Positions 9,301 to 15,346 of a stretch of DNA of 64,000 bases are shown here, one piece after another. The DNA comes from Pseudoduganella guangdongensis (GTDB lineage: Bacteria; Pseudomonadota; Gammaproteobacteria; Burkholderiales; Burkholderiaceae_D), in contig NZ_WWCJ01000007.1 of assembly GCF_009857475.1 (NCBI RefSeq), forward strand, positions 124,001-188,000, written 5' to 3'. Each line of letters begins with the position of its first letter. The stretch's first letter is position 1. The notes below the pieces were generated by a model, which worked only from the letters and a program-made list of their open reading frames with translations, searched no databases and had not been told where the DNA came from. The position numbers and the translations under genes are program-made.

Positions 9301-10794
9301 CTGGACGGCTCGCTGCACGTGTTCCGCGAAAAAGGCGACATCACCATCACCGGCGGCGAACGCCCGGCCCCGCTCGGCCTGCGCCTGCTGGACGCCCGCC
9401 TGACGGTGGCCGGCGACCAGCTGCGCACCCAGCTCGACCTGGCCGGCGACCGCGCCGGCAACGCCCGCCTGGAAGCCAGCGCCCAGTTGCGCGACGGCCG
9501 CATTCCCGCCGACAGCCCGCTCACCTTCGGCGCCAGCGCCAGCCTGCCCTCCATCGCCTGGCTCTCGCCCCTGCTCGGCGTGCAAGGCATGCAGCTGGAC
9601 GGCGCACTGCGCGCCAGCGCCGCCGGCCGCGGCACCATCGCCAACCCGCTGCTGGACGGCGAAGTCGTCGGCGAAGGCCTGGTCATAAACTGGGCCGAGC
9701 AAGGCATCCGCCTGCGCAACGGCGCGCTGCAAGCCAAGGTCGCCGGCGACCAGCTGCAGCTGCAAAAGCTGCGCTTCGACGGCGCCGACGGCAATGTGCA
9801 GGCCGACGGCTGGCTGCGCCTGGCCAAAGGCGAAGTGTCGATGGACCTGAAACTGGCCGCCAACAAGCTGGAAGTATTCAACCGCCCCGACCGCACCCTG
9901 ATCGTCAGCGGCAACAGCACCCTGGTGCGCGACGCCAAGCGCTTCGAACTCGAAGGCAAATTCAAAGCGCACCGCGCCAGCATCGAACTGCCATCGCTCG
10001 ACAGCCCCACCATCAGCGAAGACGTGGTGATCCTCGGCCGCGACAAGCCGAAAGCCGCCGCCGCCAGCGGCCAGCCCCTCAGCATCGACCTGGAAGCCGA
10101 CCTGGGCGACGACTTCACCCTGCGCGGCAAAGGCCTGGACGCCCAGCTGGCCGGCACCGTGCGCGTGCGCATGACCGAACGGCGCGCCCCGCGCGTCAAC
10201 GGCAGCATCCACGTCACCAGCGGCACCTACGCCGCCTACGGCCAGCGCCTGGCGATCGAACGCGGCGTGCTGAATTTCACCGGCGCCTACGACAACCCCG
10301 GCCTGAATATCCGCGCCGTGCGCAAGCGCCCGGAAGGCGACGAACTGAACGAACACAATGTGGAAGCCGGTGTCGAAGTGCGCGGCACCGCGCTCGCCCC
10401 GTCGGCCAAGCTGGTCTCCACGCCCTCCGTTCCGGACAGTGAAAAGCTGGCCTGGCTGGTGCTCGGCCACGGCACGGCCGACATGGCCGGCAATGAAATG
10501 GGCCTGCTCGGCACCGCCGCCGGCGCCCTGCTGGGCGGCACGGGCGGCCCCAGCCTGGCCAACCGCGTCGGCCTGGACGAACTGGGCGTAAGCCAGGCCA
10601 AAGGGCTGGAAAGCACCGTCGTCACGGTCGGCAAAAAGCTCTCCTCGCGCGCCTACCTCAGTTTCGAACAAGGCGCCGGCAGCGCCACCAGCCTGGTCAA
10701 GCTGCGCTACAAGATCAACTCACGCATCTCCCTGCAGTTGCAGACCGGCACCAACAACGCGCTAGACGTGCTTTACAGCTGGGCCTTCGACTGA
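6322..10794 (+). CDS. tamB: Inner-membrane translocation and assembly protein TamB (DUF490)
   Basis: TamB is anchored in the inner membrane and reaches across the periplasm to TamA; the family is a long hydrophobic beta-groove related to lipid-transfer proteins. The product has 1490 residues, slightly longer than the E. coli protein. A basic N-terminus (RRKWLRRTLL) and one membrane segment (about 20-38) are followed by a very long Ala/Gly/Leu-rich repetitive stretch. The C-terminal DUF490 domain (about the last 350 residues) contains the conserved glycine-rich region LGTAAGALLGG and ends with a strand-like LYSWAFD. The start overlaps the tamA stop. Codon bias is extreme (third positions almost all G or C), which produces long spurious frames on the other strand. 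Confidence 0.93.
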   Translation: MDTPHAAPSPPAAPRRKWLRRTLLGGGVTLAVLGGAVWLLGRETTLQQIVAQVARASGGQITISGVSGSLYGRMHIGRLVYRDESSVLTAERIDINWSPLQYFSEGVAISELHVAHLESRSTGPAKPAQMPASIAPPFRLRIADGRIAALAMVGNDGSRTELHAIKLQLQGDGQRWQLKDASAETPVGAIAASAEISTARPYKLSATAALAPMPPAAGSATAVAPAPKARPALDASAIQRSATRLELVAGGDLAQLKLDVKGTSSYANGDGTLVLAPFDAIPLRSMRLQARGIDPARFDPAWPQAALDLVLESAITGDKLSGQLALTNRSTPGPLDQHQLPLRSAAARLGGTLNNAVLNGVLLDLGQAGKFSGSGALQRAAKDGASDHASLRLHTDRLDLRGLHSATASTAIAGDISAESQGKQHTLRAALGEGKLRLDLHATLQDLLLTVHQARLQAGQGSMSASAQASLKDDKAFTARATVQRFDPAVLGAFPSADLNADLQASGKLAPHWRAQAEATVRPSTLLGHPLSGSIKLTADEQHLTGIDARLAFARNNASARGAFGAAQDKLAWQLDAPQLAALAAPLQGSASASGTLSGGYGAPRTSFSAEARGLAYQAPGGNGASAARSDSVIRASGEAALTGTREVKLAGSAARLNPASFGAPVAGNVNADFSATVRAGADWLAHADLRLQAASTLGSAALSGHARISASPGQVQDSDIDLRLGPNQLQAKGAFGKPQDRIDWKLDAPQLAVLGRDWSGSLRANGYASGAGKDAAAALPTLGLTLDGVRLRLPGQREVASIKGSATIGTALREDDPLQADLALTGFSAPGILLDRLRLQASGSAGSHAIQLTAANPDFDASTRLRGSLAGDSWNGSIDALQNKGRFALTLQAPATLRVAGRPGQGVAGLASPEQIALGSATIAMPEGSLRIDTLAKNGQRWRSKGSAAGVNASYLAQLSDTWRSNVASSMTLGADWSFDLAAPAAKGAAPALDGSLHVFREKGDITITGGERPAPLGLRLLDARLTVAGDQLRTQLDLAGDRAGNARLEASAQLRDGRIPADSPLTFGASASLPSIAWLSPLLGVQGMQLDGALRASAAGRGTIANPLLDGEVVGEGLVINWAEQGIRLRNGALQAKVAGDQLQLQKLRFDGADGNVQADGWLRLAKGEVSMDLKLAANKLEVFNRPDRTLIVSGNSTLVRDAKRFELEGKFKAHRASIELPSLDSPTISEDVVILGRDKPKAAAASGQPLSIDLEADLGDDFTLRGKGLDAQLAGTVRVRMTERRAPRVNGSIHVTSGTYAAYGQRLAIERGVLNFTGAYDNPGLNIRAVRKRPEGDELNEHNVEAGVEVRGTALAPSAKLVSTPSVPDSEKLAWLVLGHGTADMAGNEMGLLGTAAGALLGGTGGPSLANRVGLDELGVSQAKGLESTVVTVGKKLSSRAYLSFEQGAGSATSLVKLRYKINSRISLQLQTGTNNALDVLYSWAFD

Positions 10795-10955
10795 CCGGGC
10801 GGCCTTAATTCGGGATTGTGGTCCGGCACCGGCTCATCCTGCGGGACCGGCTGGTGCGGACTATGCGGATGCACCGGCTCGGGGTGCGGCTGCGACTCAT
10901 CGACCGGCACCGGCAGGTCGGGCGCGCGATGGGCGTGGATACGGTGTTTTTCCAT
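10773..10955 (-). CDS. Small proline/histidine-rich protein, function unknown
   Basis: This is a 60-residue ORF starting MEKHRIHAHRAPDL. It is preceded by a good ribosome site (GGGAG, eight bases before the ATG), which favours this start over an ATG nine codons upstream. The product has no membrane segment or signal peptide. It is dominated by Pro, His, Glu and Asp (repeats of the PVP, EPVHPH and DEPVPD kind), so it is probably disordered and could bind metal ions. It converges on tamB and overlaps its last 22 bases. I do not recognise a family. Small acidic proline-rich proteins of this style are common in related bacteria, but the assignment rests mainly on the ribosome site and composition. 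Confidence 0.5.
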   Translation of the reverse strand: MEKHRIHAHRAPDLPVPVDESQPHPEPVHPHSPHQPVPQDEPVPDHNPELRPPGQSKAQL

Positions 10956-11039
10956 GGCTGGAACTCCCAAAAGCGAGAACACGGAAGACTATTCTACGCC
11001 TGCGGTTAAAATCCTTCTTTTTCCAGAATTGCGCGCGCC

Positions 11040-11564
11040 ATGCCACTGACTGTCACCACCGTCGTCCTGCTCATCCTCGTCCCCGTGCTGATCTGGCGCA
11101 TTTACACCCGCCTGAAGATGGTATTCCAGCGCCAGGAATCGGTGGCCTGGCGCCACTGGGTGGGCGCAGCCGGCTTACCGCTGCTGCTGCTGACTGCCGC
11201 GCAATCGATGTTGAACAACCTGCCCGCACTGTCGCTGATGGCCGGCGGCGTGCTGGCCGGCGCCTGGCTCGCCACGATCGCGCTGAAGAAGACCCGCTTC
11301 GAAAACACCGGCCTCAAGCTCTACTTCACGCCACCGAGCCGCACCGGCATCCTGGTGTGCATGCTGTTTGCCGCCCGCGCCTTGCAGATTGGCGTCGAGT
11401 TCTACATCAACCGCCAATCCGAGCACCCGCAGCTCATCAACTCCACCGCCGTGATGCAGCACCCGCTGACGGTGATCCCGTTCGGCCTCATGCTCGGCTA
11501 CCTCGCCACCTACTCCATCGGCCTGCTCCGCTGGCGCCAAAGCCAACATCGGGGTCAGGTCTGA
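11040..11564 (+). CDS. Integral membrane protein of unknown function (possibly CcdC/DUF1453-like)
   Basis: This 174-residue protein has four to five predicted membrane segments (about 3-20, 40-58, 62-82, 105-122 and 140-165) and short basic loops. The KKTRFENTGLKLYF stretch after the third segment resembles what I recall of the CcdC/DUF1453 membrane proteins, but I cannot confirm this. The last four residues (RGQV) and the stop codon lie inside the left arm of an inverted repeat, so the natural C-terminus may have been changed when that element arrived. It stands alone on the plus strand, with the 85 bases upstream of it free for a promoter. Confidence 0.75.
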   Translation: MPLTVTTVVLLILVPVLIWRIYTRLKMVFQRQESVAWRHWVGAAGLPLLLLTAAQSMLNNLPALSLMAGGVLAGAWLATIALKKTRFENTGLKLYFTPPSRTGILVCMLFAARALQIGVEFYINRQSEHPQLINSTAVMQHPLTVIPFGLMLGYLATYSIGLLRWRQSQHRGQV

Positions 11565-11709
11565 CAATCGGACACTAACCGCGCACTTTTGATTTTTCTC
11601 AACACGCCCGCTTTGGCCCATCGCCTCAGCGGGCGTTTCGTTTATCCAGCGCATGCTTTGAGAAAAGTCAAAAGTGCGGCGACTGTGTCCGAATGTCAGA
11701 CTTGACCCC
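11551..11709. repeat. REP-like long inverted repeat between converging genes
   Basis: The left arm starts at 11551 with GGGGTCAGGTCTGACA and runs to about 11602. The right arm runs from about 11658 to 11709 and is its reverse complement over about 52 bases with only a handful of mismatches. The centre holds a separate hairpin. Both neighbouring genes end within the arms. The size, imperfect symmetry and position suggest a REP/BIME-like or MITE-like mobile repeat. No transposase is present in the window, and no second copy of this exact element was found here. Confidence 0.75.
11604..11640 (+). terminator. Hairpin terminator in the centre of the inverted repeat
   Basis: The nine-base arms ACGCCCGCT (11604-11612) and AGCGGGCGT (11628-11636) are perfectly complementary around a 15-base loop. 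They are followed by a T-rich stretch (TTCGTTT), giving a plausible rho-independent terminator for the upstream membrane-protein gene. For leftward transcripts the tail is less T-rich, so termination there would rely on the longer outer stem. Confidence 0.55.
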
Positions 11710-13144
11710 GAATTTTGGCGAGGGACTGGCGCACTGAGGGGTAGCGGAAGGTGAAGCCGGTGGCGAGCAGGCGGGCGGGGGCGATGGCGGCGCCTTCCAG
11801 CAGCAGGTCGGCTTGCTCGCCCAGCAGCAGGCGTACCGGCCAGGCGGGTGTCGGCAGCAGGCAGGGGCGGCGCAGCTGGGCGGCGGCGCTGCGGGCGAAT
11901 GCCAGCTGCGTGGGGTGCTCGGGGGCGGTGAAGTTCCAGGCGCCGTCGGCTGCGGCGCCAAGGCGCCACACGTGCGCCAAGCCGCGCAGCAGGTCGTCGA
12001 TGTCGATCCAGGAGCTGCGCTGCCTGCCGCTGCCCATCCGTCCGCCCAGCCCGAGCTGGAACGGCAGCAGCATCATCGGCAGCGCGCCGCCTTGTCCGAA
12101 CACGAGGCCGAATCGCGCCAGCGCCACCGGGACGCCCGCCGTGCGGGCGCGCGCGGCTTCGGCTTCCCATTCCTGGCATAAGCGGGACATGAAGCGCTCT
12201 TGCGGCGGGCTGCTTTCGTCCAGCACCTGTTCGCTCTCTTGCGGCTGGATGCCGTAGTAGCCGATGGCGGAGGCGGAGATCAACAGCCGCGGCTTGCGCT
12301 CCGCCCTGGCAATCCAGTCCACCACGCCCTTGGTCAGGCCGGCGCGGCTGCGGCGCAGTACGGCCTTGCGTTGCGCGCTCCAGCGCCAGCCGAGGATGCG
12401 CGCGCCGGCCAGGTTGATGACGACGTCAATGTGCTCTGTTGGCGGCATTTCTTCCATGCTGCCGATCGCGCGCACCGTGCCGTTGAATTCCCAGGCGGCT
12501 TTCTTCGGTTCGCGCGAGAGGACGATGACCTGGTGCCCGCTGGCGCGCAGCAGCGGTACCAGGGCGCGGCCGATAAAGCCGGTGGCGCCGGTGACCAGCA
12601 CGGTCTGCGGCGCGCCGTCGAAGCGGGCGTCGGGCATGGCGGGGGCCGGCGTCTGGCGCGCGGCCAGGGCGTCGCGGATACCCGATGCGAATACGCCAAT
12701 GCCGCAGGCGGCCAGGAATACGCTGAGCCACCCTTGCGGCGCGTAGCGGAAGCCGCTCGGTGCGGCCAGCCATTCGGGAGAGGCCAACAGCAGCAGGCAG
12801 ATGAAGGCGCCGCCGTTGATGGCGAGGACCGTGTGCGTGACGCGCTCGGTGGCCGGCAGCAGGCGGGTCTGGTCTTCCACCACAAAATCCCATAGCGTGA
12901 GGACGATCTCGACCCCGAACAGGGCGATCAGCACGACCGCCCAGGCGCCCTGCCATACCCAGGCCGACAGGCCGACGAACAGCACGCCGTAAATCATGGC
13001 GCGCAGTGCGTGGATGGCGAGTTCGCGCCGTGCGCTGGCGCGCTGCGGCAGCGCTTCCGTCAGCTCGTGGTGGTAGAGGGTATCGAAGGCGCCAAGGCAG
13101 CCCTGGAAGGCCATCAGCTGCAGTGCGAGCAAGTGGGTGTTCAT
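11696..13144 (-). CDS. TIGR01777-family SDR epimerase with N-terminal membrane domain
   Basis: This 482-residue protein is a fusion. Residues 1-150 carry about four membrane segments (a DoxX-like region, with WDFVVEDQTR on a loop). Residues about 190-480 form an NAD(P)-binding short-chain dehydrogenase of the TIGR01777/YfcH type, with VTGATGFIGRALVPLL as the nucleotide-binding motif, INLAGARI, and SASAIGYYG including the catalytic Tyr region. The ATG is preceded by AGGAGG and overlaps the upstream stop as ATGA, so it is coupled to the DUF4166 gene. The last residues RGQV and the stop are supplied by the inverted repeat at 11551-11709. The substrate is unknown. The operon with DUF393 and DUF4166 proteins suggests a membrane-associated redox or lipid role (inference). 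Confidence 0.88.
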   Translation of the reverse strand: MNTHLLALQLMAFQGCLGAFDTLYHHELTEALPQRASARRELAIHALRAMIYGVLFVGLSAWVWQGAWAVVLIALFGVEIVLTLWDFVVEDQTRLLPATERVTHTVLAINGGAFICLLLLASPEWLAAPSGFRYAPQGWLSVFLAACGIGVFASGIRDALAARQTPAPAMPDARFDGAPQTVLVTGATGFIGRALVPLLRASGHQVIVLSREPKKAAWEFNGTVRAIGSMEEMPPTEHIDVVINLAGARILGWRWSAQRKAVLRRSRAGLTKGVVDWIARAERKPRLLISASAIGYYGIQPQESEQVLDESSPPQERFMSRLCQEWEAEAARARTAGVPVALARFGLVFGQGGALPMMLLPFQLGLGGRMGSGRQRSSWIDIDDLLRGLAHVWRLGAAADGAWNFTAPEHPTQLAFARSAAAQLRRPCLLPTPAWPVRLLLGEQADLLLEGAAIAPARLLATGFTFRYPSVRQSLAKIRGQV

Positions 13145-14202
13145 GCGGCCTCCTTTTCTGCCGCGCACTTTTCCTGGAACACGCCGGCTTGCACAAACGT
13201 GGTGCCGAACAGGAGGTGGCGGATTTCAATGCGGATGTTGAAGCGGTTGGGCGCCTCGTTGCAGTGGCGCAGGTAGGTCTTGCCGGGCGTGAGCACGCCG
13301 GGCAGTGGGATGCGCCAGCCCAGCATGTCCCAGAAGTAGCCGTCGCTGGTGAAGTGCAGGTTGCCGTCGGCCACGTGCAGCTTGAGCTTCATGCCGAGGC
13401 CAAGGCCGACGTACTCCAGCACTTCGCCGCTTTCGCTTTCCGCCATATAAGAGGTGAAGCGGATCGGCTTGCGGCCGTTCAGCATGTAGATGCGCTGCTT
13501 GTAGATGTGCGCCGATCCGGGCTTGCCGTACACCTGGATGTCGACCGGGAAGCCGCTGTCGTCGTACGGTATCAGGGCGCCCTGGATGAAAGGCTTGCTG
13601 ATGAAGCCGATCAGCTTGCCGATGCGCGAGGCGCGCAGTTCGCTCAGGCGGCCGTCGTACAACAGCGCCTGGCCGGGCCGCGGGTTCTTGGCGAAGCGGC
13701 GCTGGATGTCGGGATGCAGCTTGCCCCATTCCGGCCCGAGGACCTTGCGGAACAATTCGCCTTCACCGGCCGTGGGCCCGGCCTGCGATGCCCCGGCGGC
13801 GGCGCGCCGGTCCAGCACGTAGAGCCGCCACACGGCCGGCAGCAGCAGTGCCAGGGTGGCGAGGTCGAGCCACACGTTGGGCCACACTTCGGCGCGCAGC
13901 GAGACCATGATGTCCTGCGGCCCCCACAGCAGCAGGCCGGCGCCGATCCACAGCCAGGCCGCCGGTTCGCGCCGGGTATCGCCGAACCACACCAGCGCCA
14001 GCATCCATAGGCCGACGCACTGGATGGTCGGGCCGAACAGCGCCAGCCACCAGGCTTGGCGCGCGTGCTGTGCCTCGGGGCCGAGCACGGCGTGGTACCA
14101 GTCCAGCGCGGGCGCGGCGGCGACCCAGGGCAGCGCCAGCCCCACCGCCAGGTGCAGCACGGCGCTGGCATACAGCCAGCGCAGCAGCCATTTACGTTCC
14201 AT
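13141..14202 (-). CDS. Membrane protein with C-terminal DUF4166 domain
   Basis: The protein has 353 residues. The N-terminal half has four predicted membrane segments (about 5-25, 45-65, 75-95 and 105-125). The C-terminal 200 residues match the DUF4166 pattern as I know it (VLGPEWGKLHPDIQRRF near residue 155, a beta-rich middle, and RHCNEAPNRFNIRI near the end). The start MERKWLL has GGAGG five bases upstream and overlaps the end of the DUF393 gene by 11 bases. The stop overlaps the next gene's start by four bases. The three genes therefore form one leftward operon. The biochemical role is unknown. Confidence 0.85.
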   Translation of the reverse strand: MERKWLLRWLYASAVLHLAVGLALPWVAAAPALDWYHAVLGPEAQHARQAWWLALFGPTIQCVGLWMLALVWFGDTRREPAAWLWIGAGLLLWGPQDIMVSLRAEVWPNVWLDLATLALLLPAVWRLYVLDRRAAAGASQAGPTAGEGELFRKVLGPEWGKLHPDIQRRFAKNPRPGQALLYDGRLSELRASRIGKLIGFISKPFIQGALIPYDDSGFPVDIQVYGKPGSAHIYKQRIYMLNGRKPIRFTSYMAESESGEVLEYVGLGLGMKLKLHVADGNLHFTSDGYFWDMLGWRIPLPGVLTPGKTYLRHCNEAPNRFNIRIEIRHLLFGTTFVQAGVFQEKCAAEKEAA

Positions 14203-14614
14203 GACGGCCTCCGAGCGAGGTGGGGCAGGTGTTGGCGTCGCACTGGCTGGCGCCGGCGTCCAGCCGCAGCCAGCGCGAAATGCGGTAGCGGTTGCGGGCA
14301 AAGCTGCGGTAGGCGGCGGCCAGCATCGGCTGCAGCAGGCGCACCCGCAGCGGCCACACCAGCCAGGGCCGGCCGGCCACGGTATAGGCCGCGAGGATGG
14401 CGTCGGTGCCGACCAGCATGGCGCCATCGGCGCGCCGCCCGTGCAGTTCGCGGTTCATGGCCGCCAGCGTGGCGCCCAGCGGCGCGGGGTCGAATCCTGG
14501 CTGGGCAATATCGACGAAAGCCAGGCGTCCGGCACCGTCCCACTGCGCCAACCGCGCCATCTCGCGGCGGCAGAACGGGCAGGCGCTATCGAAGTACAAC
14601 GTCAACTCAGCCAC
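14192..14614 (-). CDS. DUF393 thiol-disulfide oxidoreductase-like (DCC family) protein
   Basis: This 140-residue protein has the family signature YFDSACPFCRREM near its N-terminus. It is a thioredoxin-like CPFC motif, in the DxxCPxC pattern that gives the DCC family its name. The start is taken as GTG because AAGGAG lies seven bases before it and the family begins right at this point. Longer versions add 11 residues without a ribosome site. It is the first gene of a leftward operon with DUF4166 and a TIGR01777 epimerase. No signal peptide is seen, so it is probably cytoplasmic or membrane-associated through its partners. The redox substrate is unknown. Confidence 0.85.
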   Translation of the reverse strand: MAELTLYFDSACPFCRREMARLAQWDGAGRLAFVDIAQPGFDPAPLGATLAAMNRELHGRRADGAMLVGTDAILAAYTVAGRPWLVWPLRVRLLQPMLAAAYRSFARNRYRISRWLRLDAGASQCDANTCPTSLGGRHGT

Positions 14615-14848
14615 TGGTTTGCTCCTTGTTTTCAAAATACAACACAACGTGAACTACTTTAAGCGGCGCCTTAACACTCTGCGAACCCGCTTTCAGGCTG
14701 TAGCAGAATGAATAATTGATGAATTATACTAATTTTCATTTATTTCTGTCGTTACAGAAATTAAAGACCATATTTGATAAGATGTCAAATGCCTAAAGGT
14801 CGTGTATTCTGAGATACCAGAAAATGATTGCCATGAGGAAATATTCTT
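14615..14848. promoter_or_regulatory. AT-rich intergenic regulatory region with two inverted repeats
   Basis: This 234-base gap between diverging genes is much richer in A and T than its surroundings. It contains a perfect 8-base inverted repeat with a 4-base loop (ATTTCTGT/ACAGAAAT, 14742-14761) and a second one (ATTTGA/TCAAAT, 14772-14790). It must hold promoters for both flanking genes. Which repeat is an operator is not clear. Confidence 0.45.
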
Positions 14849-15331
14849 ATGACGACTTACAATAAGACCGACAAGGGTCGAGAAGAAATCGCTGCGCGCA
14901 CGTTCGGGCTGCAGTCGCGCATGCGTACGCTGTTGGTGATGATTGACGGCCGCCATCCAATGGAGGCTTTACTCCCGAAAGTAACCGGCCTTGGCTTGGA
15001 CGCCAGCGCCGTGGCGGAGCTGTTGGCGCAAGGTTTCATCGAGGAAGGCGAAGCCCTGCCGCAGCCGCCTGTGCTGCCGACCGAGCAGGAGCTTGCCTCG
15101 CAGTATGCGCAGGCGCGCGCCTTCTATGAGCGCACCATCGAACCGACGCTGGGTTTGCGCGGGCAGGTGCTGCAAGCCAAGCTGGAAGCGGCGGCGACGC
15201 TGGAGGATCTGAAGGCGATGCGGATCACCTTCTTCGAAATGGTGAACCGCATCCGGGGACGGCCAGTGGCGCTGGCCCTGAAGAAGGAGCTCGACGCCAT
15301 CCTCGGCGCCTGCTCCAAAGAAGCCGCCTGA
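14849..15331 (+). CDS. Conserved-looking hypothetical protein, 160 residues
   Basis: I do not recognise this family with certainty. The product is soluble, with no signal peptide or membrane segment. The N-terminal 75 residues look helical and winged-helix-like (IAARTFGLQSRMRTLLVMID, then a helix and GFIEEG), followed by a proline-rich linker and a C-terminal helical bundle (about 85-155). The ATG has GAGG nine bases upstream. It is transcribed alone from an AT-rich region with inverted repeats and converges on the condensin ATPase gene, with 15 bases between stops. A regulatory or signalling-adaptor role is possible, but nothing in the sequence proves it. Confidence 0.8.
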   Translation: MTTYNKTDKGREEIAARTFGLQSRMRTLLVMIDGRHPMEALLPKVTGLGLDASAVAELLAQGFIEEGEALPQPPVLPTEQELASQYAQARAFYERTIEPTLGLRGQVLQAKLEAAATLEDLKAMRITFFEMVNRIRGRPVALALKKELDAILGACSKEAA

Positions 15332-15346
15332 GGGGCGGCTGCTACA

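Noticed and set aside
7627-10671. About 1000-codon open frame opposite tamB
   Set aside because: Low-complexity Gly/Ala/Gln product, no domain and no ribosome site; it results from the extreme codon bias of tamB.
6322-10794. Internal repeats in tamB as a tandem DNA repeat array
   Set aside because: The repetitiveness is at the amino-acid level (Ala/Ser/Gly/Leu strands typical of TamB), not a periodic DNA unit.
15316-15340. Short GC hairpin around the stop of the 160-residue gene as a terminator
   Set aside because: The loop is only about four bases and there is no T tract on either strand.
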